A stretch of DNA of 64,000 nucleotides from Lentzea nigeriaca. GTDB lineage: Bacteria; Actinomycetota; Actinomycetes; Mycobacteriales; Pseudonocardiaceae. The stretch's first letter is position 1. The number at the start of each line of letters is the position of its first letter. The translations under genes were made by a program, and so were the position numbers. The notes under the pieces are model-generated. The model saw nothing but the letters and a program-made list of their open reading frames with translations, searched no databases and was not told the DNA's origin. The DNA lies in the NCBI RefSeq assembly GCF_016907955.1, contig NZ_JAFBCX010000002.1:310001-374000 (forward strand), written 5' to 3'. Shown here in pieces: positions 8,182 to 16,907 of the stretch.

Positions 8182-8226
8182 CTGCGGAACAGAAGGTTGC
8201 AGGTTCGAATCCTGTCGAGCGCGCCA
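8182..8226 (+). repeat. tRNA-Arg 3'-half remnant with CCA, probable att scar (copy 2)
   Basis: Contains a degenerate anticodon loop (CTGCGGA), CAGAAGG, the T arm GCAGGTTCGAATCCTGT, the acceptor strand CGAGCGC, discriminator G and encoded CCA ending at 8226. The preceding bases do not form a D arm or 5' acceptor strand. Because a tRNA-style terminator follows at once, this is probably the original chromosomal 3' end of the tRNA gene, left as the attR side after integration. Confidence 0.75.
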
Positions 8227-8235
8227 GATCGAAGG

Positions 8236-8269
8236 CCCTTGCCGGTGGAAACGCCGGCAAGGGTCTTTT
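8236..8269 (+). terminator. Rho-independent terminator after the tRNA-Arg remnant
   Basis: A perfect 10-bp stem CCCTTGCCGG (8236-8245) / CCGGCAAGGG (8254-8263) with an 8-nt loop, followed by TCTTTT. It is typical of terminators directly behind tRNA genes and supports 8226 as an authentic tRNA 3' end. Confidence 0.85.
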
Positions 8270-8329
8270 GCTTGCTCCGGCGGGAAAACGCGTCGACAGG
8301 TGGGCGCTGACGAGCGCACCATCACGGCT

Positions 8330-8806
8330 GTGGAGGCGCTGAGGGTGATCAAGGGGGACGCGACGAGCCCCCAGGCCAAGGGGCCGAAGATCATCGCGCA
8401 CGTCTGCAACGACCTCGGCGGCTGGGGCAAGGGCTTCGTGTTGGCCGTGTCACGTCGATGGCCGGAGCCGGAGCAGGCCTACCGCGAGTGGCACAGAGGC
8501 CGCGCCAAGAACGACTTCGGCCTGGGCGCCGTCCAGCTCGTTCAGGTGAGGCCGGACACCTGGGTCGCGAACATGATCGGCCAGCGCGGCACCCGCACCG
8601 GCAGCAACGGCCCACCCGTCCGGTACGACGCGATCGAGCACTGCCTGATCGCCCTGGCCGAGCACGCCAAGCGGTTGGAAGCGAGCGTGCACATGCCGCG
8701 CATCGGCTGCGGCCTCGCCGGAGGCAAGTGGGAACGAGTCGAGCCGATAGTCGTGGAAACGCTGCTGAGGCAGGACGTCCCGGCAACGGTGTACGACTTC
8801 GACTGA
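8330..8806 (+). CDS. Macro-domain (ADP-ribose-binding) protein
   Basis: About 158 residues forming one macro domain. It has the opening VIKGDAT, the CNDLGGWGKGFV loop that binds ADP-ribose, then VANMIGQRG and the phosphate-binding PRIGCGLAGGKWE near residues 123-135. This closely follows the small macro proteins that hydrolyse ADP-ribose-1''-phosphate or remove ADP-ribose from proteins. GTG 8330 gives the family-like N-terminus; an in-frame GTG at 8300 would add 10 residues. It stands alone directly right of the tRNA-Arg scar, so it is probably core chromosome. The physiological substrate is not known. Confidence 0.85.
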   Translation: MEALRVIKGDATSPQAKGPKIIAHVCNDLGGWGKGFVLAVSRRWPEPEQAYREWHRGRAKNDFGLGAVQLVQVRPDTWVANMIGQRGTRTGSNGPPVRYDAIEHCLIALAEHAKRLEASVHMPRIGCGLAGGKWERVEPIVVETLLRQDVPATVYDFD

Positions 8807-9001
8807 AAACGTGAGTGGGCAACGGGTTTTCTACTGGTGACGAGGTCGCGCGGTAAACGATTCCACAGTAGTTGATCTGCGGAAACCGATGCACAAATCC
8901 GCACGACCGGTCGTCGCACGACGTACGCCGTTCGGCGCCGACAGAGGCCATTCGTCGACGTGACGGATCACTCGCACTGCCTGAATCGCCACACTCGAAG
9001 G

Positions 9002-9829
9002 ATGGCGATTCTGGCGGGAAAGGCCGTGGTGATCACCGGCGCCGGACAGGGTTTGGGTCGTGCGTTCGCCACCCACGCGGCCCACAACGGGGCCGCTGTG
9101 GTGATCAACGACGTCGATGAGCGGCTCGCCACGCAGGTCGCCGATCTCATCACGCTCAGGGGCGGCAAGGCCGTCGTCAGCGCCGGGCCGGTCCAGGATC
9201 CCGAGCAGGCGCAGGCCATGGTCGACACGTGCACGGCGGCGTTCGGGCGGATCGACGGGCTCGTCAACAACGCGGGCATCCGCTACCAGGCCGAGCTCGG
9301 GCAGGACGACCCGGCGAAGATGCGCGAGCTCATCGAGGTCAACGTCCTCGGCACGCTCTACTGCACCAACGCGGCGGTGCAGAGCATGCGGCGCGGGTCG
9401 ATCGTCAACCTCGGGTCCCTCTCGATGGTCGGGCAGCCGACCGCCTTGGCCTACAGCGCGTCCAAGGGCGCGATCGCGAGCATCACGGCAGGTGCGGCCG
9501 CTGAGCTGCAGGAGAAGGGGATCCGGGTCAACGCCGTGTGCCCCGTCGCGTGGACGCGGATGTCGGTCGCCGACACCAGGGCCGATCCGAGCGGGCCGCC
9601 GGAGACGATCGCGCCACTCGTCACGTACCTGCTCAGCGACCGCGCGGCGAAGATCACCGGGCAGCTCGTCCGGTTCGCTCACGGGGCGTTGCACGTCATG
9701 GGGCAGACGAGCCCGAAGGGGCCTGTGCTGAAAAGCGACGAGTGGGACGTCGACAGCATCGCCGAGGCTTTCGAACGGCAGTTGGAGCCCGAGGACCCCG
9801 CGTGGGTGCGCTGGGGTGTCGCGCGGTGA
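9002..9829 (+). CDS. Short-chain dehydrogenase/reductase
   Basis: A 275-residue classical SDR. The nucleotide-binding motif TGAGQGLG is at residues 12-19 and NNAG at 89-92. The catalytic Ser is near 139-141 and YSASK supplies Tyr151 and Lys155. A 60-residue C-terminal tail (KGPVLKSDEWDVDSIAEAFERQLEPED) resembles the extra segment of SDRs related to the peroxisomal multifunctional enzyme type 2 group. The substrate is unknown. ATG 9002 gives the family N-terminus; an in-frame GTG at 8960 also exists. The 108-residue gene downstream begins 22 nt after the stop and may be cotranscribed. Confidence 0.85.
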   Translation: MAILAGKAVVITGAGQGLGRAFATHAAHNGAAVVINDVDERLATQVADLITLRGGKAVVSAGPVQDPEQAQAMVDTCTAAFGRIDGLVNNAGIRYQAELGQDDPAKMRELIEVNVLGTLYCTNAAVQSMRRGSIVNLGSLSMVGQPTALAYSASKGAIASITAGAAAELQEKGIRVNAVCPVAWTRMSVADTRADPSGPPETIAPLVTYLLSDRAAKITGQLVRFAHGALHVMGQTSPKGPVLKSDEWDVDSIAEAFERQLEPEDPAWVRWGVAR

Positions 9830-9851
9830 CGCGAGCGGGCAGAGTGGCCGC

Positions 9852-10178
9852 GTGGAGCAGCGGGAGATCATGCAGCGGGCGCTCGGCGTCCTGACGCTCA
9901 CCTACGACGCCGACGAGTCCAACGACTACCTGCGCACGGCCCTCAAGACGTTGCAGGAGGGCGTGTTCAGCTACGAGGTGAAGGTCGACGGCGACCTCGA
10001 CGAGACCGCCGCGCAGGCCCTGAAGCAGGCGATGGACCAGGTCCTGTCGCAGTTCGGGTGGTTCACCGCGGGACTGCTCTACGCCTTCCGCGGCGTCGCG
10101 CAGGCGTACGAGAACGACTGCGAGGACGCCGACGTGAAGGAGATCCTCCGGCAGCTGGCGCTCAGGCTCGCCGACTGA
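9852..10178 (+). CDS. Conserved hypothetical protein
   Basis: A 108-residue acidic soluble protein beginning at GTG. It is predicted to be mostly helical (DYLRTALKTLQEGVF, AAQALKQAMDQVLSQFGW, VKEILRQLALRLAD). No known motif, signal peptide or membrane span is seen. It lies close behind the SDR gene on the same strand. Its last 17 nt overlap the 3' end of the convergent serine hydrolase gene. Function unknown. Confidence 0.6.
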   Translation: MEQREIMQRALGVLTLTYDADESNDYLRTALKTLQEGVFSYEVKVDGDLDETAAQALKQAMDQVLSQFGWFTAGLLYAFRGVAQAYENDCEDADVKEILRQLALRLAD

Positions 10179-10983
10179 CCAGTTCCGCGCGGACGCCGTC
10201 GGAGAACGGCGTCCACGCCTCGACCGCCCACGGGCCGAAACGCAGATCCGTCAACGCGACGCAGGCGGCGGAAATGTCCGGGTCGACCCACAGGAACGTG
10301 CCGGACTGCCCGAAATGACCGAACGTCCTGGGGGAGAAAGAAAGGCCCGTCCAGTGCGGCGACTTGCCGTCGCGGATTTCGAAGCCGAGACCCCAGTCGT
10401 TCGGCTTCTGCATGCCGTAACCGGGCAGAACGCCGTTCAGGCCAGGAAACACGACCGAAGTCGCCTCGCGCACCAGCTCGGGAGAAACCAGCTTCGGCGA
10501 CAACAACTCGGCGGCGAACAACGCCAGGTCGGCGGCGCTGGACTCGGCGCCGGCGCCGGCCGAACCGACCAATGCCGACGAATTCATCCCCAGAGGCGCG
10601 AAAACAGCCTCGTGCAGGTACGTGGCGAACGGCATCTCGCAGGCGTCGCCCACGAACGAGGCCAGCACGTCGAAGCCCGCGTTGGAGTAGATCCGGCGCG
10701 TGCCCGGCGCCGCCTGCACCTCGGCCTTGTCGAACGCGTACCCGGCGGTGTGCGAGATCAGGTGCCTCACGGTGGCGCCGGGAGGCCCGGCGGGCTGGTC
10801 CCACTCGACCGCGCCCTCCTCGACGGCCACCAGGACCGCGTAGGCCGTCAGCAGCTTCGTCACCGACGCGAGCGGGAACACGCGCTGCTGATCGCCCAAC
10901 GAGCCCACCACGGTGCCCGAGGAGACCACGGCCACCGCGACGTTCGAGGCGGGCCACGACGCCGCCACTTCCACGCTCTGCAT
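10162..10983 (-). CDS. Beta-lactamase-family serine hydrolase
   Basis: A 273-residue protein of the class C beta-lactamase / esterase / DD-peptidase-like family. The catalytic SVTK tetrad is at residues 40-43, the second motif YSN at 100-102, and HFGQSG near residue 233 replaces the KTG-type third motif. It lacks a signal peptide, so it probably acts in the cytoplasm as an esterase or amidase rather than as a resistance enzyme. At 273 residues it is shorter than typical members (350-400). Start ATG 10983. It is divergent from the RNase Z-like gene with only 23 nt between them. Confidence 0.85.
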   Translation of the reverse strand: MQSVEVAASWPASNVAVAVVSSGTVVGSLGDQQRVFPLASVTKLLTAYAVLVAVEEGAVEWDQPAGPPGATVRHLISHTAGYAFDKAEVQAAPGTRRIYSNAGFDVLASFVGDACEMPFATYLHEAVFAPLGMNSSALVGSAGAGAESSAADLALFAAELLSPKLVSPELVREATSVVFPGLNGVLPGYGMQKPNDWGLGFEIRDGKSPHWTGLSFSPRTFGHFGQSGTFLWVDPDISAACVALTDLRFGPWAVEAWTPFSDGVRAELVSRRA

Positions 10984-11006
10984 GGGACAGACGTTAACGT
11001 CAGGGG

Positions 11007-11918
11007 GTGACAGTCCGGGAACTGATCGTCCTGGGAACGGCCAGCCAGGTTCCCACGCGCCAGCGCAACCACAACGGCTATCTGCTGAGGTGGGACGGCG
11101 AGGGCTTCCTCTTCGACCCCGGCGACGGCTCGCAGCGGCAGCTGCTGCGGTCGGGCGCGGCTGCGAGCGACATCACGCGGATCTGCCTCACCCACTTCCA
11201 CGGCGACCACTGCCTGGGCGTGCCGGGCATCGTGCAGCGGCTCAGCCTCGACCGGGTCCCGCACACCGTCCACGCCCACTTCCCGCGGTCCGGCGCCCAC
11301 TTCTTCGAGCGTCTCCGCTACGCCAGCGCCTTCTACGACGCCGCGGACATCAAGGAAGAGCCCGTGGCCGAGGACGGCCTCGTCGCCGAGGGCAGGTTCG
11401 GCAGGCTGGAGGCGTACCGGCTCGACCACGGCATCGACAGCTTCGGCTACCGCCTGGTCGAACCAGACGGCCACCGGATGCTCCCGGAGAAGCTCGCGGA
11501 GCACGGCATCCAGGGCCCGCAGGTGCGTGCGCTCCAGCAGGACGGCGAGTTCAACGGCGTCAGGCTCGAAGACGTCAGCGAGCCCCGCAAGGGCCAGCGG
11601 TTCGCCTTCGTCATGGACACCAGGCTCTGCGACAACGTCTACGAGCTCGCCGATCAGGCCGACCTGCTCGTCATCGAGTCGACCTACCTCGCCCGCGACA
11701 CGAAGCTCGCCGGCGACCACGGCCACCTGACCGCCCAGCAGGCCGCCCGCGTCGCCAGGGACTGCCGGGTCCGCAAGCTCGTCCTGACGCACTTCTCCCA
11801 GCGCTACGAGAACCCGGCCGAGTTCCTCGAGGAGGCGGCGGCGGAGTTCGACGGCGAGATCGTCATCGCGAAGGACCTCGACCGGGTGCCGGTGCCGAAG
11901 CGAGCCACTGGTCGCTGA
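11007..11918 (+). CDS. rnz: Ribonuclease Z / metallo-beta-lactamase-fold hydrolase
   Basis: A 303-residue protein starting at GTG. The zinc-binding HFHGDH motif is at residues 63-68, and further metal ligands are visible in [24 protein letters not shown] and LTHFSQRY. The spacing and the [16 protein letters not shown] opening are those of tRNase Z, which removes tRNA 3' trailers. The last 56 nt overlap the convergent epimerase gene, an unusually long tail-to-tail overlap. Intergenic space to the divergent hydrolase gene is minimal. Confidence 0.9.
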   Translation: MTVRELIVLGTASQVPTRQRNHNGYLLRWDGEGFLFDPGDGSQRQLLRSGAAASDITRICLTHFHGDHCLGVPGIVQRLSLDRVPHTVHAHFPRSGAHFFERLRYASAFYDAADIKEEPVAEDGLVAEGRFGRLEAYRLDHGIDSFGYRLVEPDGHRMLPEKLAEHGIQGPQVRALQQDGEFNGVRLEDVSEPRKGQRFAFVMDTRLCDNVYELADQADLLVIESTYLARDTKLAGDHGHLTAQQAARVARDCRVRKLVLTHFSQRYENPAEFLEEAAAEFDGEIVIAKDLDRVPVPKRATGR

Positions 11919-12720
11919 CGATCTCGGTGAGCGACGAGTGCGAGGGTTTCCACCCCAGCGCGTGCAGCCGTGACACGTCAGCCTGCTGGAACCGCACCTC
12001 GCCGGGATGCGCCGGCCGCCACGTCACGTCCACCGACCGGCCGGAGACCTCCTCCACGGCACCGAGGACGTCCCGGACGGACGCCGGCGTGGCCCCGACG
12101 TTGTAGACCGCCGACTCGCCGACCGTGCAGTCCTCCAGCGCCACGACGAACGCGGCCGCGACGTCCCGCACGTTCACGAAGTCGCGCACGGAAGTCCCGT
12201 CGCCGTAGACCTCCATCCCCGGCACGGTTCCGGCGGCCGCGGCCACGGCACGGGTGATCACCCGAGTGGTGTCGGTGTCACCTCCTCCAGCGACGTTGAA
12301 CAGACGCAGCGTGGTCGCCCCGATCCGCCCGGACCGCGCCGCCCACGCCACCAGGTCCTCGGCGGCCGCCTTCGAAGCGGCGTAGGGGGATGAAGGTTCC
12401 CGAAGGGATTCCTCGGTCAGCGGAAGATCGGAAGGCCGGTAGACGCCCGCAGTCGACGCGAGCAGGAAAGGCCGTCCCTGCAACGCTTCCAGGAGGTTGA
12501 GCGTCCCGCCGACGTTCACCGAGTAGTACGAAAGTGGATCTTCGAACGACTCTCGCACGCGGCTCAGTCCGGCCAGGTGGATGACGGCGTCGGCGTCGAT
12601 CGACCCGAACGGCTCTAATAGGCGTTGACGGGAGGAAACGGGTTCATGTCCGTGAACCCGCAGCTCACGCACCACGGCACGGCCGACGTACCCAGTGGCA
12701 CCGGTCACCAGAACTCGCAC
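11863..12720 (-). CDS. NAD-dependent epimerase/dehydratase (extended SDR)
   Basis: A 285-residue protein starting at GTG, 6 nt after AGGGTCAA. The Rossmann motif TGATGYVG is at residues 6-13 and the active-site YAASK near 123. [10 protein letters not shown] and the late [17 protein letters not shown] block are hallmarks of UDP-glucose 4-epimerase-like enzymes. It probably epimerises or reduces a nucleotide sugar for cell-surface glycans. It is somewhat shorter than GalE (about 330 residues), and no sugar-pathway neighbours narrow the substrate. Confidence 0.82.
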   Translation of the reverse strand: MRVLVTGATGYVGRAVVRELRVHGHEPVSSRQRLLEPFGSIDADAVIHLAGLSRVRESFEDPLSYYSVNVGGTLNLLEALQGRPFLLASTAGVYRPSDLPLTEESLREPSSPYAASKAAAEDLVAWAARSGRIGATTLRLFNVAGGGDTDTTRVITRAVAAAAGTVPGMEVYGDGTSVRDFVNVRDVAAAFVVALEDCTVGESAVYNVGATPASVRDVLGAVEEVSGRSVDVTWRPAHPGEVRFQQADVSRLHALGWKPSHSSLTEIVSDQWLASAPAPGRGPSR

Positions 12721-12765
12721 AAGTTGACCCTAAAGGTCGACCGTGGCTGCGCCGATAACACACGA

Positions 12766-12993
12766 GTGAGTTACCCCCATCGCGCTGTGCACACAAGCAT
12801 CGCCGGACTCCTGCACGACGTCGCCGTGCACGAGTTCAAGCGGCAGGAGTTCCTGCGCAACGTGGCTGAGATCGTGGGAGTCGCACCCGCGCCTCAGTCA
12901 GCCGAGGTCACCGCTCCGCTTGCCGCGATCAACCCCAGGCGCAGCTTCCTCAACCGCGTTGACCAGGTCCTCAGGGACGCGGCGCGGGCCTGA
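12766..12993 (+). CDS. Small hypothetical protein
   Basis: The GTG at 12766 gives 75 residues with a helical, mildly basic sequence (IAGLLHDVAVHEFKRQEFLRNVAEI, FLNRVDQVLRDAARA). A GATAAC box lies 6 nt upstream, so the message may be leaderless. The same frame is open further back, overlapping the epimerase gene, without family character. No motif is recognised. A weak GGCCCGC/GCGGGCC hairpin follows. Confidence 0.5.
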   Translation: MSYPHRAVHTSIAGLLHDVAVHEFKRQEFLRNVAEIVGVAPAPQSAEVTAPLAAINPRRSFLNRVDQVLRDAARA

Positions 12994-13007
12994 TCCACTT
13001 GCCGTGA

Positions 13008-13025
13008 GGCCCGCACGAGCGGGCC
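13008..13025 (+). terminator. Short GC hairpin after the small hypothetical gene
   Basis: GGCCCGC (13008-13014) pairs with GCGGGCC (13019-13025) across ACGA. The stem is only 7 bp and lacks a T-tract, so this is a weak candidate. Confidence 0.3.
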
Positions 13026-13151
13026 CGTCGCAAGATTCATCCGGCTGTTGCCGGACCGTGCTTCGACACACATACCGGGTGGCTCTACGCTACGCGCTAC
13101 CCGGCGATCGCCGGTCGCATCCTCCGCTTCTCTCAAAGCGAGTTCTCGGCG

Positions 13152-14582
13152 ATGAATCATGTCCTCGCAGCGCTCAACGAGCGCCTCGGCAAGTTGTTCG
13201 GTGACCGGCTGGTGGTCCTGGCCGGTGGCACGCGTCTGGCGAAGCGCGCGCACGAGCTCCATACGCTCGGTGCCCGCCATACGCTCGTGCTCGATACCGA
13301 CGACCATGCCCCGCTGCATGATTCCGAGATCGCCCGCTGGGTGTCGCTCGGCATCAAGGGCGGCTTCGTCGCGGTCGAGCAGCGCCGGCTGGGCAAGCTG
13401 CTGACCAAGCCGAGCGCCGAGGTCAGGGCGATCCTCAAGGACTTCGACGCCAAGCGCGAAGCCGTCGTGATCAGCACGCCCTACAACGAGATCGACACGT
13501 TCCAGGGCCGTCCCGTGCTCAACGCGCGCCAGCGCAAGTGGGTCGAGCTCGAGAACAAGACCACCATCGACGCGCTCTGGGACGAGCTGTCCGCTCGCCG
13601 TGCGCCCGCGATGGTGTTCGACCTCGACTTCGAACGCCTCTGGGGCGCCTCGGAGATCCTGGACCGCGGCGCGGGCGTCGTCTGGTCGGGTGACGGCCCG
13701 GCGATCAACGGCGGCGCGAACTTCGTGCGCCGCGTGCGGTCGTACGAGGAGGCGAAGGACGCGTTCGAGGTCCTCGCCCCCAAGTGCGAGCAGGTGCGCG
13801 TGATGCCGTTCCTGGAAGGGATTCCGGTGAGCGTGCACGGCATCGTGTTCCCCGACGGCACCGCGGTCCTGCGTCCGATCGAGATGGTCGTGCCGCGCCG
13901 CCAGGGCCAGGCCAAGTTCCTCTACGCGGGCTGCGCGTCGTACTACGACCCGCCCGTGTGGATCCGCGACGAGATGCGCAACCTGGCCCGCCGCGTCGGC
14001 GAGCACCTGCGTGAGACCGTCGGCTACCGCGGCACGTTCACGCTCGACGGCATCGCGACCGAGGACGGCTTCCTGCCGACCGAGATCAACACCCGCTACG
14101 GCGGCGCGATGGTGTGCTTCGAGGACGCCGTCCCGACCCTGCCGCTCGCCCTCGTCCAGGTCGCCCTGGTCGCGGGCTGGGACCTCGGCATCTCCTCGAT
14201 GCAGTTCGAGGAGCTCGTCCTGCAGGCGGCGGACAACGTCCGCTCCGGCGCGGTGGGCGCCAACGTGCGCGCGGTGCAGCCGACCCAGGTCGACGAGCGC
14301 CGCGTGATCTTCACCGGCTGGGCGTGCCGCCTGGCGCACTCCGACGAGCCCGCGCACGCGACGCTGCGGCTGAGCCCGTCGCCGATCGGCGGACGCCTCG
14401 ACCTCGACCTGCACCGCGAGAACATGCCCGTCGGCGCCCCGGTGGCCGCGCTGACCGTCGCGGCGTTCGCGCTGGCGGACCAGGAGTGGGGGACGGGCCT
14501 CGGTGCCCTGGAGCCCGCGATCGCGGTCGAGGACGAAGCCCAGGTCGAGCAGGAGTTCATCGAAGAGGCCGTGATCGCCTGA
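13152..14582 (+). CDS. ATP-grasp family ligase
   Basis: A 476-residue cytoplasmic protein. The central part contains [22 protein letters not shown] and, near residue 300, [27 protein letters not shown]. Its acidic/Asn cluster (E-x-N-x-R) is the magnesium-ATP site of ATP-grasp ligases. Such enzymes form an amide or ester through an acyl-phosphate. The N-terminal 110 residues form the usual Rossmann-like pre-ATP-grasp domain ([19 protein letters not shown]). The substrate is unknown and there is no biosynthetic cluster around it. Its 3' end overlaps the convergent hydrolase by 26 nt. Confidence 0.78.
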   Translation: MNHVLAALNERLGKLFGDRLVVLAGGTRLAKRAHELHTLGARHTLVLDTDDHAPLHDSEIARWVSLGIKGGFVAVEQRRLGKLLTKPSAEVRAILKDFDAKREAVVISTPYNEIDTFQGRPVLNARQRKWVELENKTTIDALWDELSARRAPAMVFDLDFERLWGASEILDRGAGVVWSGDGPAINGGANFVRRVRSYEEAKDAFEVLAPKCEQVRVMPFLEGIPVSVHGIVFPDGTAVLRPIEMVVPRRQGQAKFLYAGCASYYDPPVWIRDEMRNLARRVGEHLRETVGYRGTFTLDGIATEDGFLPTEINTRYGGAMVCFEDAVPTLPLALVQVALVAGWDLGISSMQFEELVLQAADNVRSGAVGANVRAVQPTQVDERRVIFTGWACRLAHSDEPAHATLRLSPSPIGGRLDLDLHRENMPVGAPVAALTVAAFALADQEWGTGLGALEPAIAVEDEAQVEQEFIEEAVIA

Positions 14583-15426
14583 CCAGGAACTCCCGGATCA
14601 GTGCGGCGCACTGATCCGGGTCTTCCAGCCACGGCTCGTGCCCGCCGGGGACCAGTTCCAACCGGCCCTGCGGCATGAGTGCGACGCGCGCCGCGGCAGT
14701 TGCCGTGTCGCCGTCCGACTCGCCCAGCACGACCAGCACCTGTGGCTGCACCGTTGCGAGTTCGGCGTCGGAGAGCACGTAGGGCCCGCGGAACATCTCG
14801 CGCAGATACCTCGACACGGTCGTCCCGAACGCCCATCGCCGCACGCCGAGGTAGGTCGCCCGGATCAGCTCGGGCGGCATCGCCTCCACGGCAGAGTGCC
14901 CGACGGTGCCGGCGAGGATCTTGCGGTAGAAACCGGCGGGCTTCGGCATCGAGAGCAGAACCGGGCCCAGCAGCGGCCGCGCCAGGATCTTCAAGCCAGG
15001 CAGCTCGGCTCCGAACGCGACGGCGGGCGTGCCGACCGCCACCAGCGACCGCACCCTGTCCGGCTCGTCGAGCGCGAAGAACAACCCCAGCATCGCGCCT
15101 TGCGAGTGTCCGATCACGTGGACCGATCCGAGCCCGAGCTCGTCCAGAACACCCGTGAGAGCGCTGCGGAACCACGTGCGCAGGTTGACGCCGCGGAAGT
15201 CGACACCGCCGGACTGCCCGTGCCCTGGCATCTCCAGCATCAGGGCCCGGCAGCCGGGCAGCCGAGCCACCAGCGGCGCCCAGTGCGCGGGCCCCAGGCT
15301 GAAGCCGTGCAACAGGAGAACCGGGTCCCCGTCGCCCACCTCCAGCACCCTGAGGCGCACGGAGGAGAGCTGGATCGCCCGGCTTCGTGGTCGTAGCCCG
15401 TAGTGCGCGAAGGCTTCGGCTTCCAT
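14557..15426 (-). CDS. Alpha/beta-hydrolase
   Basis: A 289-residue hydrolase. The oxyanion-hole segment is [10 protein letters not shown] near residue 43, the nucleophile elbow GHSQG lies near residue 112, and the late GGHEPW supplies the catalytic His. The start chosen is ATG 15426, 7 nt after a strong GGAGGT; an upstream in-frame ATG at 15447 has no such site. The gene is divergent from a TetR regulator with an operator-like palindrome between them, so the TetR probably controls it. Substrate unknown. Confidence 0.85.
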   Translation of the reverse strand: MEAEAFAHYGLRPRSRAIQLSSVRLRVLEVGDGDPVLLLHGFSLGPAHWAPLVARLPGCRALMLEMPGHGQSGGVDFRGVNLRTWFRSALTGVLDELGLGSVHVIGHSQGAMLGLFFALDEPDRVRSLVAVGTPAVAFGAELPGLKILARPLLGPVLLSMPKPAGFYRKILAGTVGHSAVEAMPPELIRATYLGVRRWAFGTTVSRYLREMFRGPYVLSDAELATVQPQVLVVLGESDGDTATAAARVALMPQGRLELVPGGHEPWLEDPDQCAALIREFLVRRSRPLR

Positions 15427-15447
15427 CGGAGCCACCTCCAATTTCAA

Positions 15448-15462
15448 TAGAGGCGACCTCTA
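15448..15462. promoter_or_regulatory. Palindromic operator candidate between hydrolase and TetR genes
   Basis: TAGAGG-CGA-CCTCTA is an inverted repeat with 6-bp arms. It sits just upstream of the hydrolase start and 23 nt before the TetR GTG start. The arrangement suits a TetR dimer blocking both promoters. A TAACGT box at 15472-15477, 8 nt before the TetR GTG, could be its -10. Confidence 0.45.
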
Positions 15463-15485
15463 CCGAGAGGGGTAACGTAAGGCCG

Positions 15486-16082
15486 GTGGAGGAACCCGTC
15501 AAGGCCGGCCGGGCCTACAACACCTCGCGACGTGCGGAGCAGGCGCGGCAGACGAGGCGCCGCATCGCCGAGGCCGCCCGGAAGCTCTACGTGGAGCGCG
15601 GCTACCACGTCGTGACGATGGCTGACATCGCCGCTGAGGCAGGCGTCGCCTACCAGACCGTTTACGCCGTCTTCGGCAACAAGAAGCGCCTGACGCACGA
15701 GATCATCTGGACCACGTTCGACTTGGAGAACGTCCACGACCTGCTCGCTGAGCTCGCCGCCACCCCCGATGCGGAGGCGCGGCTGAGGTCGGCGGCGCAC
15801 ATCGCACGAGTGGTGAGCGAACGGCTGGGCCAGCTGCTGCGGTTCCTCCAGGAGTCGGGGGATCCGGACCTGCTGGCGGAGTACCGGGAGGTCGAATCCC
15901 GCCGCAGGGAACAGCAACAGCCGTTCTTCGCCGAGGTGCTGTCCGGACAGGAAGAGCTCGACGTGCTCTGGGCGATGACGGGCAGCCACCTCTACCTGCA
16001 GCTGGTCGACGGCCAGGGCTGGTCGGCCGACCGGTACGAGCGATGGCTCGGCGACTCTCTCGTGGCTTTGCTGCTGGCCTGA
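15486..16082 (+). CDS. TetR-family transcriptional regulator
   Basis: A 198-residue protein starting at GTG. The N-terminal DNA-binding domain (residues 15-62) contains TRRRIAEAARKLYVERGY, then VTMADIAAEAGVAYQTVYAVFGNKKRL, the classic TetR helix-turn-helix. The C-terminal ligand domain is variable. No ribosome site is apparent and a -10-like box lies close, so a leaderless transcript is plausible. It probably represses itself and the divergent alpha/beta-hydrolase gene. Confidence 0.9.
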   Translation: MEEPVKAGRAYNTSRRAEQARQTRRRIAEAARKLYVERGYHVVTMADIAAEAGVAYQTVYAVFGNKKRLTHEIIWTTFDLENVHDLLAELAATPDAEARLRSAAHIARVVSERLGQLLRFLQESGDPDLLAEYREVESRRREQQQPFFAEVLSGQEELDVLWAMTGSHLYLQLVDGQGWSADRYERWLGDSLVALLLA

Positions 16083-16083
16083 C

Positions 16084-16848
16084 CTACCAGGCGCCCCCGT
16101 CGCCGTACGCGGAGGTGAGGGCGAACCGGTAGCCCATCAACGCCGCGGCGACCTCGCGCGGCTGATGCGCCGGACGCACCAGCCCCTCGCCGAGCACCTT
16201 CGGCCTGGGCAGGTCGACCCCCAGTAGCTCGGGCGACCGCTTCAGCAGCGCCACGGCGATCTCGGCGGCGCCTGCGAGCATCTCCTCGCCCGGCAGTTCG
16301 ATCATGTCCTGCATCAGCCCCACGACGAACGAGGGCAGCTTCTCGGGCACCGCGCACGCCAGTGCCACGAGGCACGCCACCCGTTCGGACGCCAGCGCCT
16401 CGAAGATCTTCTGCGCGCCCTGGGCGACGGCGTGCCTGGTCTGGGTCAGCCAGTCCGGCGCGGTGCGGGGCAGTTCGCGGCCGAGGGCGTTCCACCGGCG
16501 GTGCGTGCGCCGGCCCTCCTCGGTGAACCCCTTGCCCGCCAACGCCATGGCGGCCAGCAGGAAGATCACCCGATCACGTACGTCCGCGGCGACCTTGTAC
16601 GAGGCTCCGAGCTCAACCAGGAACGGCACGGCGCAGAACGAGGCCTCGGAGACCGTGTCGTCGGTCAGCAGCCGGTCGGCCAAAGAGGAGAGTGCGTCGA
16701 GGCGGACGGCGGCGTTGGAGTCCATCAGGGAGCGCAGGAGGCGGGGAACGCGACCGGCGCCACCCCGGCCGTCGTAGACCTCGGCCCAGGAAATCCTGTC
16801 GAGTCCGCGCAACGGGTCAGGCCGTTGCCAGGCACGCGGCAGCTCCAT
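16084..16848 (-). CDS. HEAT-like helical repeat protein
   Basis: A 254-residue soluble protein dominated by paired helices with HEAT/ARM-like spacing (VPRLLRSLMDSNAAVRLDAL, VPFLVELGASY, ACLVALACAVPEKL, GAAEIAVALLKRSPELL). It has no catalytic motif and probably serves as a binding scaffold. It is separated by 59 nt from the divergent cytosine methyltransferase gene, so the two may share a control region. There is no proof that they act together. Confidence 0.6.
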   Translation of the reverse strand: MELPRAWQRPDPLRGLDRISWAEVYDGRGGAGRVPRLLRSLMDSNAAVRLDALSSLADRLLTDDTVSEASFCAVPFLVELGASYKVAADVRDRVIFLLAAMALAGKGFTEEGRRTHRRWNALGRELPRTAPDWLTQTRHAVAQGAQKIFEALASERVACLVALACAVPEKLPSFVVGLMQDMIELPGEEMLAGAAEIAVALLKRSPELLGVDLPRPKVLGEGLVRPAHQPREVAAALMGYRFALTSAYGDGGAW

Positions 16849-16907
16849 AGGGCGGAAAGGTACGGGATGTCAGGGAAGGCTCCTCGGAGCCTCGCCCGTA
16901 CGATCTC

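Larger units (their letters stand above)
4530..8226. mobile_element. Probable integrated segment bounded by tRNA-Arg half repeats
   Basis: Two direct copies of the tRNA-Arg 3' half bracket 3.7 kb that holds an HTH/zinc-ribbon fragment, a secreted RICIN protein and a small membrane protein. No integrase, excisionase or transfer gene survives inside, so the element is either degraded or a non-autonomous remnant. The segment left of 4530 also carries mobile debris. Several elements may therefore have inserted in series at the same tRNA, with the intact tRNA-Arg lying beyond the left edge of the window. Confidence 0.5.

Noticed and set aside
8069..8430. Minus-strand frames with ARQDSNLQPS and DLARSTGFEPATFC
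   Set aside because: Both are antisense translations of the second tRNA-Arg half, a common false gene call.
8136..8952. Direct repeat CGACAGAGGCCATT (8136-8149 and 8939-8952) as target duplication around the macro gene
   Set aside because: A shared 14-mer is expected by chance a few times in 64 kb of GC-rich DNA, and no element ends are visible.
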